Origin: Argopecten irradians
Taxonomy: Eukaryota; Mollusca; Bivalvia; Pectinida; Pectinidae
Reading direction: 5' to 3'
Assembly: GCF_041381155.1 (NCBI RefSeq)
Contig: NC_091144.1
Coordinates: 3,899,001-3,963,000, forward strand
DNA: 64,000 nucleotides
The notes beneath the pieces are model-generated. The model was given only the letters and a program-made list of their open reading frames with translations. It had not been told where the DNA came from and did no database searches. Shown here piece by piece: positions 46,886-57,780 of this stretch (within the stretch, counting starts at the first letter, position 1; the number at the start of each line of letters is the position of its first letter). The position numbers and the translations under genes are program-made.

Positions 46886-48118
46886 GCCCGAGATACTCTG
46901 GTCCTGACACCAAACTTAGACATTATGATAGAAGATAAATGTCTGGTGTAGGGCCAGAGCCTGCGCAGTGCTATATCAAAAGGTGGAACTCGTCGACACC
47001 GTTTGGTATCGGGCCAGGTAATCTCCTTTTCAGACTGACCTCCGAGAAGCCCAACTTACCTTGGTCTTTTCAACAAATGAATAATTTATCTACCCAAATA
47101 TAGCAATCCGTCGAAATTAGAGGCGATTTACATACTACGAGAAAATGGCGACAACGAGGAGAAATAGATAAAGTTGTGTAAAGATTTGTTTGATTAATTA
47201 ACGTCCTATTAACAGCTATGGTCATGTGAGGACGGCCTCCCATGTATGCGGTGTGTTGCGTGTATGTTTTGCGAGTTGTCCGCTAAACCTGCCTATATTA
47301 TTAGGCTTTTTTAATCTTTTTCTTTTTTGCCTAATATGTATGACTATATATTAGGCAATTTTTTTTATAAAAAAAAAGCCTAATAATATAGGCAGGTTAA
47401 GCGGACTAGTTTTGCGAGGTGTGTGTTTTGGGAGACTGCGGTATATTCATGTTGTGTCTTCTTGTATAGTGGAACTGTTGCTCTTTTTTATAGTGCTATA
47501 TCACTGAAGCATGCTGTCGAAAACACTAAGCAGCAAACCCCACCCGGTCACATTATACTGACAACGGACGAACCAGTCGTTCCACTCCCTGTATGCTGAG
47601 CGCTAAGCAGGAGCAGAAACTATCACTTTTATAGACTTTGGTGTGTCTCGGCCAGGGGACAGAACCCAGAGCCTTCCTCACAGGGGCGAACGCTCAACTC
47701 AAGGCCAAATGTGAGGCGGTGCAGAGGGAGGCATTAGGAAAGATAAAGTCAGTTAGGAAAAAGAGAAAAGATAAGATCCTAAATTTACGATCATGCAATA
47801 GGGGCAGCAGGTACAATTCTAACGCCCAACCTGCAGGGCCAAAAGTAAAGGAAACTACCGTATTGACATAATATAAGTAACGTGCATCCATGATAAAATT
47901 GATTGCTATGAGTAGATAAATTAGTCATTAGTTGAAAAGACCAAGTTAAGTAACGATTCTCCGTGGTAATGTTTTGTAAGCAGCTCAATCGGAGATGACC
48001 TGGGGCCGATACCAAGCGGTTTCGGCGTGTTCCACCTTTTGATATAGCACTGGCCCTACACCAGACATCTGTCTGTCATGTTGTCTAAGTTTGGTTTCAG
48101 GGCCAGAGTATCTCGGGC
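46886..48118. mobile_element. 1.23-kb TIR element with nested MITE
   Basis: The ends are inverted over about 180 bp: GCCCGAGATACTCTGGTCCT at the left, mirrored by CAGAGTATCTCGGGC at the right, and further in both arms carry TCTGGTGTAGGGCCAG, TATCAAAAGGTGGAAC and TTGGTATCGG. TA lies on both sides (46884-46885, 48119-48120), a possible 2-bp target duplication. No transposase frame. The core also holds AATTAACGTCCTATTAACAG, a phrase I associate with bivalve repeats. A 133-bp foldback element has inserted within it. Confidence 0.75.
47276..47408. mobile_element. 133-bp foldback MITE with 10-bp target duplication
   Basis: Nearly perfect inverted arms, TTGTCCGCTAAACCTGCC through ATTAGGC on the left and GCCTAATAATATAGGCAGG through GCGGACTA on the right, joined by a T-rich then A-rich loop. 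The direct repeat GTTTTGCGAG flanks it at 47266-47275 and 47409-47418. A 9-10 bp duplication suggests Mutator-like mobilisation. It is clearly younger than the host TIR element it interrupts. Confidence 0.88.
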
Positions 48119-48120
48119 TA

Positions 48121-48920
48121 ACAGTAGGCGAACTAATGATCAACTTTCTAAATACCTGATGTTGCGTCCGCCGAAGTGAGAGACTTGTTTTGAAAACACA
48201 GTATGCATGTGATCAAGGTCAAGTTTTCGATACTTTCCCACGATTACGAATGTTAATTGTTGCAAAATATATAATAGTATAATATATGTAGTTTTAACAC
48301 CTAATATAATAAAATATTATATACACAGTGATTTCAAACACCGCGATATATATATATATATATACATTATCCTTTGATACTAATTTGTACTTCTTCGAAA
48401 ATGACACCTAGAATTACCTGAAAATAGATCGAATTATTGCCAGTAGTACTCTCAGTGACCGATAGTCTCGCGAATGGTTTGAATAATTAACTCGTAGGGA
48501 CAATCACTGGCACTAGCAGTGTCCTGCTCCGAGTCACCTACACTACCTATATGTCACCGTGGTAATTGAGGTAAACCTATAATTTTTCACTGTAGTGACC
48601 AACCCCTGGCGCGCTTGCCAGTATGGAGTCTGACGGACAGTGTCCTGCTCCGAGGTAATGAATACAACCACCAGTACCAGAATGTTGCAGGTCAGGGCGT
48701 TTCAGAGCAGCCTTTTCAGGCGACCCCTTATGCAGGAGCTTCTGGCACCAGTAATTTGCACAGTGACTGATCTCAATCCCAAAGCATATTATTGTTTGTC
48801 AACGTATACTTTGAGCAGAATATCCAGCCCAACACAGGATTGATTGATTGATGGGGCTTAACGTCCTTGTTCCGGTTATGACCGAGCCTAGGACACTAAA
48901 CCAGCCCCACACATAAGTTC
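48121..48920. other. Unassigned repeat-bearing spacer
   Basis: A (TA)n run at 48346-48364. CAGTGTCCTGCTCCGAG occurs twice (about 48517 and 48639). Near 48839 the phrase TTGATTGATTGATGGGGCTT, followed by AACGTCC, resembles a dispersed repeat. No gene. Confidence 0.45.
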
Positions 48921-50140
48921 GGAGCCCGCGAAGGGCCGTGAAAATATATTTATTAATTCGTGCACACGGATTAGTAAACCGTGTGCACGGATTCACAAAC
49001 CGTGTGCACGGATTAGTAATCCGTGCGAGCGGATTGACAAACCGTGTGCATGGATTAGTAAACAGTGCGGACGGATTGGCAAACCGTGTGCACGGATTAG
49101 TAAACCGTGTGCACGGATTAGTAAACCGTGAACACGGATTCACAAACCGTGTGCACGGATTAGTAATCCGTGCGAACGGATTGACAAAGCGTGCGGACGG
49201 ATTGGCAATCCGTGTGCACGGATTCTCAAACCGTGTGCACGGATTAGTAATCCGTGCGAACGGATTGACAAAGCGTGCGGACGGATTGGCAAACCGTGTG
49301 CACGGATTCTCAAACCGTGTGCACGGATTAGTAATCCGTGCGAACGAATTGACAAACCGTATGCACGGATTAGTAAACCGTGTGCAAGGATTAGCAATCC
49401 GTGCGAACGGATTGACAAACCGTGTGCACGGATTAATAAATATATTTCCATTTCCCTTCGCGGGCTCCACTTTTCGTCCTACATAACAAAAAATTTTCAC
49501 CATACATAAAAAAATATTTCTTGTCTTACACAAACTGTTTTACGTGAGCACGTAAACGTTTTACGTACTCACGTAATAAGTTTTACGTGAGCACGTAAAA
49601 GAAAAAAAATATTGTTCACCCTACATAAAATCCTTTTTTTTGTCCTACATTAAAAAAAAAAATCGTGTCACTTCTGTGCCGCCGTACTCATATGTACGGA
49701 GCCCGCGAAGGGACATGGAAATATATTTATTAATCCGTGCACACGGTTTGTCAATCCGTTCGCACCAATTACTAATCCGTGCACATGGTTTGAGAATCCG
49801 TGCACATGGTTTGCCAATCCGTCCGCACGCTTTGTCAATCCGTTCGCACCAGTTACTAATCCGTGCACACGGTTTGAGAATCCGTGCACACGGTTTGCCA
49901 ATCCGTCCGCACGCTTTGTCAATCCCTTCGCACGGATTACTAATCCGTGCACACGGTTTGTGAATCCGTGTTCACGGTTTACTAATCCGTCCGCACTGTT
50001 TACTAATCCGTGCACACGGTTTGTCAATCCGCTCGCACGGATTACTAATCCGTGCACACGGTTTGTGAATCCGTGCACACGGTTTACTAATCCGTGTGCA
50101 CGAATTAATAAATATATTTTCACGTCCCTTCGCGGGCTCC
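48921..50140. repeat. Large inverted repeat of two 21-bp palindromic arrays
   Basis: Left arm 48921-49468, spacer 49469-49697, right arm 49698-50140. Each arm is bounded by GGAGCCCGCGAAGGG and its inverse CCCTTCGCGGGCTCC, with AAATATATTTATTAAT next to it. Inside are about 21-24 units of 21 bp (ATTAGTAAACCGTGTGCACGG and variants). The core CCGTGTGCACGG is nearly self-complementary. The right arm read on the other strand follows the same order of unit variants as the left, so it is an inverted duplicate with a few units lost. The spacer holds a smaller palindrome set (TTTTACGTGAGCACGTAAA). The frames open on both strands (up to 244 codons) arise from the 21-bp period. Confidence 0.92.
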
Positions 50141-50190
50141 GTACTACATTTCACTGTAAATTACCTGATATGATGATCAGTAGCTACATG

Positions 50191-51030
50191 TTATAGAAAC
50201 AGGAAGAGCACACTAGATCGTTATAATCGTGACGACATTATAGAAACAGGAAGAGCACCATTGATCGTTATAATCGTGACGACATTATAGAAACAGGAAG
50301 AGCACATTGATTGTTATAATCGTGACGACATTATAGAAACAGGAAGAGCACACTAGATCGTTATAATCGTGACGACATTATAGAAACAGGAAGGACACCA
50401 TTGATCGCTATAATCGTGACGACATTATAGAAACAGGAAGAGCACACTAGATCGTTATAATCGTGACGACATTATAGAAACAGGAAGGACACCATTGATC
50501 GCTATAATCGTGACGACATTATAGAAACAGGAAGAGCACACTAGATCGTTATAATCGTGACGACATTATAGAAACAGGAAGAGCACCATTGATTGTTATA
50601 ATCGTGACGACATTATAGAAACAGGAAGAGCACCATTGATCGTTATAATCGTGACGACATTATAGAAACAGGAAGAGCACCATTGATTGTTATAATCGTG
50701 ACGACATTATAGAAACAGGAAGAGCACCATTGATTGTTATAATCGTGACGACATTATAGAAACAGGAAGAGCACACTTGATCGTTATAATCGTGACGACA
50801 TTATAGAAACAGGAAGAGCACCATTGATTGTTATAATCGTGACGACATTATAGAAACAGGAAGAGCACCATTGATCGTTATAATCGTGACGACATTATAG
50901 AAACAGGAAGAGCACCATTGATTGTTATAATCGTGACGACATTATAGAAACAGGAAGAGCACACTAGATCGTTATAATCGTGACGACATTATAGAAACAG
51001 GAAGAGCACCATTGATCGTTATAATCGTGA
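50191..51030. repeat. 47-bp satellite, about 18 copies
   Basis: Units hold TTATAGAAACAGGAAGAGCA, a variable middle (CTAGATCG, CCATTGATCG, CATTGATTG, or GGACACC...GATCGC) and TTATAATCGTGACGACA. Variants recur in pairs or alternate, e.g. the GGACACC type at about 50390 and 50480, pointing to amplification of blocks of two units. The array begins 50 bp after the inverted repeat. Non-coding. Confidence 0.93.
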
Positions 51031-51324
51031 CATTTTAACGTTTCAAAAGAAAGTATAGTTTATTAGTTACAACAATTCGATTTTAATCGTCTATGTGACA
51101 AAGGGGGGGAGGAAATGGCATGCATTAAGTAGTCTCCAGATCTCATATCGATTCTCGGTGTACGTATACTTACATGATGATTGTTACAGACCGTGTATGT
51201 AGGTGGCACTCAATGTCTTAGATTACGGAATGATCTTGAACTTGAAAATTGGAATCATCTGATAGAAGTATACACCCACATAATCTCTTGATTGGCGACG
51301 GAAAAGAAGACAGTGGTGGGCTGA

Positions 51325-51618
51325 ACTCGTGTCCACGAACAGGCGTCGTTGTATAAAGCAATTAGATCCGCATTAGATGATCCACGTAGGAATTATAGTA
51401 CTGTTGGCGACATTTTAATGCCACACGTAAAACGTCTGTCGGCCAATAGGGACGCATTTCTAACCCACGGTCTTAGGAGAGGTTACCTGTTACATCTACC
51501 ACATACAGTTAATTATATAGAGATTGAACAGTGTTTTGATTGCGTTAAAAGTGGTATGAACGCAATGGGAAACAGACATATTCAATGTAGCGCGTTAGCC
51601 AAATCATACCATATTTAA
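51325..51618 (+). other. Unassigned open segment of about 97 codons
   Basis: Open from just after a TGA (51322-51324) to TAA (51616-51618), with mixed composition and no repeats. It reads ALDDPRRNYSTVGDILMPHV, then HGLRRGYLLHLPHTVNYIE and CVKSGMNAMGNRH. There is no ATG near its start, so it could be an exon or a retroelement fragment. I do not recognise the family. The rest of 51031-51906 shows nothing else. Confidence 0.25.
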
Positions 51619-52982
51619 TTAGATATTATTACAAAAGGAAGTGAATGCCATTACAGAAAAACAGATAATTTGGTGCATTAATAGCAAGAATCAGCAAAAT
51701 GAAGTTTATAAGGTCTAACAGAAAATAGTTCAAATAGAAACATATTTGAAAACATGTCAGGGGTATTGTTTCTTTTTTCTCAAAACCTAACAATAGTAGT
51801 TTAAGTCTAGGTCAGATTGAAGAATAGTACATTGTTTCATATACCTCGATGTCTGACATGAGCAGTTGCATATCTGCTGCTTATTGTGTTACTTATGCTA
51901 GGTTAACACTATGTTCCCGGCGGCCACGGCAGCCCCGTTTCAGACCACCGTGGACAAAACGTGGTGACCGCGAGACAACGTGAGACAGCGCAGAAGGACG
52001 TGATAGACAAACGTAAGCGGTCGTGAATACCGTGGATGCCGTGCCAGATTTTTAAACTGTCAAAAAATTTGCCACGGCAGTCACGGTAAAGATGGTGAAC
52101 GCAACAGGACTTAATAAAACGGGATTGACGTAACAAAACGTAACAGTGCGTACGAGGCCGTAACAAAACTTCCAGACGGTCCGTGGTGGAACGGGCAGCA
52201 AGCACGATCCGTGGAATCTCACGGTGATTTCAAGTTTTGTGACGTTCTGTTGCGTTTCTTCCACGTTTTATGTAGATTGGCTGCACGTTTTGTGCCGTTT
52301 TGTCCAGGTTTGTTAAGGTATTGACGGCAAGCTAAGGTTGATGATAACCGTTTTGATGCGTTCTGTCAAGGCACATCACGGCTTGTAGCTGTTGAAAGCC
52401 CGACGTGATACGGCTTGTTACGTCTTATTACGGTCTTACGTTGCAAGTAAGACATGATGGAGTATCATTGTCTGGCCTGGTACATATTTGCTACTTCATG
52501 GAGTTATTTGTATTAATGAATAGAAATAGTCATTATCAAACACATTTAAACCATCAAATTACACCAAAGCTATTATTGCAAAAGGCAGCTTAAGTGAGAA
52601 CCATTACAAAAAAAATATTTGCGTAGAAACACTTGGCTATAATAATTATAATTTTGTAATTAAAACATTTTGAAATGACATTTTCGCCAATAAATATTGT
52701 TTCATTTGCTCCAAAAGAGCCCAGCATGAGACTTTCATCCCTAGTAAGCCTTGACGGACCGTGAAAAACGTATCGATGCTTGATCGAAACGTGTAAAACG
52801 TAGCAGACCTCATCAGATCGTAACAGGCCTAGAGAGAACGTAGTGGTATCCTTGATAGACCGTGCTAAAGCCGTAGTGCACCTTTAACCTCCGGGAACAG
52901 CACTTTCCCCTATATCCACGGTCCACCACGTAATCCGTAAAAGACCGTGGCAAAACTTCACAAGACCTAGCTCACCTTGAAT

Positions 52983-54917
52983 CACTGTGGGTACCCGTAC
53001 GCGGGATATTGGTATCGACGAGGCGGTGACCTGTCACAGCAAGGGGAAGTTTTGCAATATTTTCACAGTTTTAATGTAATTAATGTATCTGTAACTATTG
53101 GTCAGTTCAAGCTAAGTATATATCGCGTCCGTATGCGATCTGTCAGCCCCCAGCGTCATATAGTTATTGAGGAATAGACAGGAATCCAAGGTCACATGCA
53201 GGGGGGTACCGCAGTGAAAAAGGCGGTTCAAAATAAATCACTGATATGAATATTTAATGCTTTTCTGAAAACGGAATTCATTTTCTATGGCCAATTCTCA
53301 ACATAGGAAAGCAACTCACGCCCCGATGACAAATTTTGAGGTCATGAAGATTGCGAAATAAATCAGTGAAAATCACGTTGTGTACGGGGGCTTGCTTGTT
53401 GTTAAAAATCAAGTGTACAGGGGCTTGGATGTTGATTGTACGGCAGCATGGTTGAAGATTGCACGGCGAATTGGTTGATGAGTTGAGAAACGCAGCTTTT
53501 AAGCCAAATATTCCTTTTTAGATATCAATATATAGCGTTCTATATGATTATCAAATTACTGATTGAAAGGATACGCTATGTAGAATGATTAATCATTTTG
53601 ATTTTGATCAATTCAGGCAAAAACTGTTCTTTTCAATTAATTTTTAAGTCTGGGCAACCAAAAGTATTAACGTATTAAAACATTATCTTCAGATAAAGAT
53701 AAATAACAGCAAATGATAAACAATAAATCTGACAAATAAGGATAGGATGCAAAATTAAAACGGAAAATGTAAGAAACGGAACCATATCAGTAAAGGGTGA
53801 CATCTGGACAAGTGTGCATTAAACTGAAGTTCCGTGTTGTATTCTCGAATTATAGAGTTCTTTGGCATGATACATCGTCAATATTTAAAACTGTAATTAC
53901 GAGTTTTGCAGCTGCTGAGAGTCACAGACTTTCCGTCAAACATTGCACCGTAAATATCATTACATATTACAATTAACTATGCTAAAATATACTACTCACC
54001 TTCGTTGTGTTGGAGCATTGTGGAAAATACCTGATTGGAGTTACAACGCTATGACAAATATGTGTTCGTAGTCATGGTTCACAATTCAAAAGTAAAATTA
54101 CTTGAATCCCACCAGATGAAGTTATATTTTTTTATCGAAATCGGCGCTATATTTTTGTGTAATACAAGTACAGGAATTCCTTCCTCAAAATGATCCCCTC
54201 CGTTAAAGAATTTAACAAAATTGCCAGCAAACAAACTGATCTTGTATGTATACAGAATCTACAGACCAACCAGCATTCATCATCTTCGTATGAAGGCCTA
54301 CTATTCCATTGACATCTTTACATGAGATCTACGAAGACATAGACGTCGGAAGAAAACTTAACATCTGTCTTTTGGACGACTAGACGCTATTTGTTTTAAA
54401 CATATTGTGAAGATTGTCATTTTAATGATGCCAAGCCCCCGTACACCATTTTTATCACATAAACCAAGTCCCCGTACACCAGTTTAGCAAGCCCCCGTAC
54501 AAAAGCTAAATTTTCAGTCTTCTTGTTGAAACATCCATGGCCGCCACGACAATATGAAATTGGCCTAAACATAAACTTCCATATCATAACCCGTCTATAC
54601 AACCCTAACATGATAACCTGGAACAATCTAATAATTCAATATCACGAACAATAGTTCACAGTCGTTTTCATTGCGGTACCCCCCTACAGGTGACCCTGGA
54701 TTCCTGTCTATTCTTCCATAAATATATGACGCTGGGGGTTGACAGATCGGATACGGACGCGATATATATTAAGCTTGAACTGACCAATAGTTACAGATAC
54801 ATTAATTTCATTAAAACTGTGAAACTATTGCAAAACTTCCCCTTGCTTTGACAGGCCACCGCCTCAAAAAAATTCTCCCATTGCTTACCAATATCCCGTG
54901 TACGGTTACCCACAGTG
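52983..54917. mobile_element. 1.94-kb element with ~240-bp TIRs and CACTGTG ends, inserted in copy A
   Basis: The left end is CACTGTGGGTACCCGTACGC, the right end the inverse, ...GTTACCCACAGTG. TTGAAT flanks it on both sides (52977-52982, 54918-54923). Copy B reads CAACTTGAATACAGAG at the same place with a single TTGAAT, which confirms a 6-bp duplication. The TIRs extend about 240 bp with high identity (AAGGGGAAGTTTTGCAATA, TGTCAGCCCCCAGCGTCATA). The interior has repeated GTACGGGGGCTTG phrases in both orientations and no transposase frame. Superfamily unassigned. Confidence 0.85.
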
Positions 54918-55000
54918 TTGAATACAGAGACAAAAATAGCCAAAATTCCACGTCGCACCACGTTTCGAGCAAACGGGGCTACCGTGGTCGCCGGGAACAT

Positions 55001-56169
55001 CAGTGGCGTAGCGCCCGTGCATGCTGGCATGCTCAAGCATGCAAAAAATAATCTGACTTACATTTAAATTTTTGTACAGTCAGAAAAAAACACAACGTTT
55101 GAATACACGTAACGCTGCTGAATATAAATTACGTATAAATACATATGATATGTCCAACTGTATGCCTAACATAACTTTGTGCACATTTGACAGACTTGAA
55201 GATTGACCATTCTGGAAATTTATTAGAATAGTCTATATATTTCCGGTTACCACGTGCATTTAGTTGTTAAATTTGATTGTTTGAATCTTGTCGAAGACAA
55301 TATTAGACTTCTTCACCAAATTCCCTCAAGCAAATGTGGATTTTGAATCGGGAAACACTTACGAATACCAAAATAAACAACATCGCATGAAAAGTAAGAA
55401 ATATTCTAAAAACATATTACTATATTAAAATGATAGCAAATCAACTGAAATAGCAATTGGAATATGTTCTTGGCCAAAGTGATTTTTTCAATTTTAGTTC
55501 ACTTCCCGCCCCGTTAAAACGCGTGTTATTCCATGTTTTCGGTGTCTACTCACGAAATAGTTGACTTTTATTTTTGTAGAATATGAACAGATTTTATAGT
55601 TGACTTTTATTTTTGTAGAATATGAACAGATTGCTGATTAAGAAAATAATTTTTGTTATTGTAATTGTTAGAAATAGAACAGAATATGTAGAAAAATAGG
55701 TCATATACTATATTTATTTTTTTTATTGAGGTGGTCGAGGACTGGTCCCTTCTTACGCAATTACGTAAACTTAATTTCAATTTTGTTTAAAATATTCGCC
55801 ATAAGTTTTTCATCAGTTGAAAATACAAAATTCTCCCATTGCTTACTATTTTAATTTTTACAGACAAAAATCCGTTGTTTTTTGTTCGAGCACTTGTATA
55901 TAAGTAAATCACCACAGTTCTAATTTTGTGTATAGTTTTGCATGGTTATCACCTAAATATCGTGACCTCCATTTAACCATTGGTATATACTTTAAAAGTT
56001 ACCATAGAAGTAAAATGGTTACTACATTGTAACAATTTCCCGTCAGCTTTTGGGGGGGCTTCGCCCCCCATACCCCCTACCGGGGCTTCGCCCCTCGACC
56101 CTGAGCAGGGGGCTTTCGCCCCCTCCACCCCCAGGCATGCAGACCTATCCAGACCTTGCTACGCCACTG
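55001..56169. mobile_element. hAT-like element with 5-bp target duplication, inserted in copy A
   Basis: Ends CAGTGGCGTAGC and GCTACGCCACTG. AACAT is duplicated at 54996-55000 and 56170-56174; copy B has a single GGGAACATAGTG there. A 35-bp tandem duplication (TTGACTTTTATTTTTGTAGA) lies at about 55560-55630, and a G/C-rich GGGGCTTCGCCCC stretch at about 56050-56130. No transposase. The termini are hAT-like, and a 5-bp duplication is known for one hAT subgroup. Confidence 0.85.
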
Positions 56170-56220
56170 AACATAGTGTAAACCTAGCATTAACTGCTAT
56201 ACAACACATTGAATATACAT

Positions 56221-57293
56221 CAGGGGCGTAGGAAGCGGGGGCAGGGGGGGGGGGGGCAACTGCCCCCCCCCCCCCGTTCCCCAGGACGGGGGGGGGGGGC
56301 AAACATGTCTTTTTGCCCCCCCTCCCCCATTTTCGCCGACTGAAATTTTCTAAAAATGCTTATTTGAAAGAAAAAAGGGTCCTCCTGCACATTTTTCGTA
56401 CTTCATTCTAGAACATTTTCCACTGCGTGGCGCATTTCCTAAAACGTAAACGTAAAAATTCAATACACACAAACGAGACTAAAATGTCCATCAAGAGAGT
56501 CTATGTACTATTTAAAAAAATGTCTCTTAAAAGATCAATTTGTCTTAGCGAGAAAATTATTCATTTTTTATGTTACACAACAATGTGCCGATGGTGTGAA
56601 GCCTGTATATTCAGATCGAGAAGGGTTGCAAAATGTTATGACGACACAATTATCATTTCTAAATGCAGGTAGCTTTAAATCGAAAAACTACCATGTTCAG
56701 AACGCTTCATTATCATTAAAATACATCGTAAAACTCATCCCAGCCATTCTAAATCGTATTTTTTTCCCGGGGAGACCCCCGGATCCCATAACACCAAGTT
56801 CTCGCGCCTTTGGGCGCTCGCAAATTCATCGAAATGCATCGTAAAACTCATCTTAGCCATTCCAAATCGTATTTTTTTCCGGGGGAGGCCCCGGACCCCC
56901 AAAACACCGAAATCTCGCGCTTTCGGGCGCTCGCAAATTCATCAAAACTCATTTAAGCTATTCTAAATCATAATATTTTTCCCGGGGGAGGCCCCGGACC
57001 CCCCCAAACACCAAAATCTCGCGCTTTCGGGGCACTCGCAAAATCATCAAAATACCTTGTAAAGCTCATCTCAGCCATTCTAAATTACAATATTTTTCCC
57101 CGGGGTCACCCTCAGACCCCTAAAACACCAAACTTTCGCGCCTTCGGCGATCAAACGCTAATTTGGCCAATTTGCGTATTCTTTAATTTCCTTTTAGCGG
57201 GGGGGGGGGGGGGGGGGGGGTTACAAAAAATATTGAGGACCTTTGCCCCCCCCCCCCCCCCCCCCCATTACGTTTCATCTTCCTACGCCACTG
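56221..57293. mobile_element. Second hAT-like element, 5-bp target duplication, poly-G/poly-C arms
   Basis: Ends CAGGGGCGTAGGAAG and CTTCCTACGCCACTG, flanked by TACAT at 56216-56220 and 57294-57298. Next to each end are long homopolymers (G and C runs of 12 to over 20), and the centre has about four ~115-bp units containing CCCCGGACCCC and TCTCGCGCTTTCGGGC. No transposase. The same termini type and duplication length as 55001-56169 suggest the same mobilising enzyme. Confidence 0.85.
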
Positions 57294-57359
57294 TACATGT
57301 ATAACAGTTATATATTTCTACTAAATATAGTTTATATTTTATTTTCTTTTAACACATTT

Positions 57360-57770
57360 TGTAATTGAAATGTGTTTTAAATGAAAATTTAGGCATTAAA
57401 TATTGTTTCATTTATTCGAAAAAAGCACTTCATCAGACTGTCATCCCTAGTTAGCGTTACCGGACCGTGAAAAACGTATCGGAGCTTGATCAAAACATGT
57501 AAAACGAAGCAGACCTCAGATCGTAACAGGCCTAGAAGGAACGTAGTGGTATCCTTGATAGACCGTGCTAAAGACGAAGTGTGGTACCGTTAACCTCCGT
57601 GAACAGCCAATTCCCTTATATCCACGATCCACCACGTAATCCGTAAATGACCATGGCAAAACTTCACAAGACCTAGCTCAACTTGAATACAGAGACAAAA
57701 AAAAAAAAAAAATCCACGATGCACCACGTTTGGGTCAAACGGGGCTACCGTGGTCGCCGGGAACATAGTG
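57360..57770. mobile_element. Partial copy B of the CACTATG-ended element
   Basis: Matches copy A from about 52650 to its right end: GACCGTGAAAAACGTATCG, CGTAACAGGCCTAGA, GGTATCCTTGATAGACCGTG, ACTTCACAAGACCTAGCTCA. It ends GGAACATAGTG at 57770, then TTAACCTAGC. It lacks both later insertions, so it shows their empty sites. The left half is missing or too diverged to see. It contains a run of 16 A at the place where copy A reads AAAAATAGCCAAAA. Confidence 0.82.
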
Positions 57771-57780
57771 TTAACCTAGC

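Larger units (their letters stand above)
51907..56178. mobile_element. Non-autonomous TIR transposon (copy A) split by two later insertions
   Basis: The ends are CACTATGTTCCCGGCGGCCA and its inverse ...GGGAACATAGTG. TAA lies on both sides (51904-51906, 56179-56181). The inversion continues outward for about ten bases (TGCTAGGTTAA), so the true end may be further out, in which case TTA would be the flanking duplication. CACTA ends with a 3-bp duplication would fit CACTA/EnSpm; TTA would fit PIF/Harbinger. Without the insertions at 52983-54917 and 55001-56169 and their target duplications it is about 1157 bp. Rich in AAAACGTR and CGTAACA words. No transposase. Confidence 0.75.

Noticed and set aside
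50191..51030. Possible CRISPR-like array
   Set aside because: The units are contiguous 47-bp copies with point variants and no unique spacers, and the context is a eukaryotic genome with introns.
55980..56231. Pro-rich 83-codon frame (PPIPPTGASPLDPEQG)
   Set aside because: It lies across the G/C-rich end of the hAT-like element and its border; the composition is due to CCCC runs.
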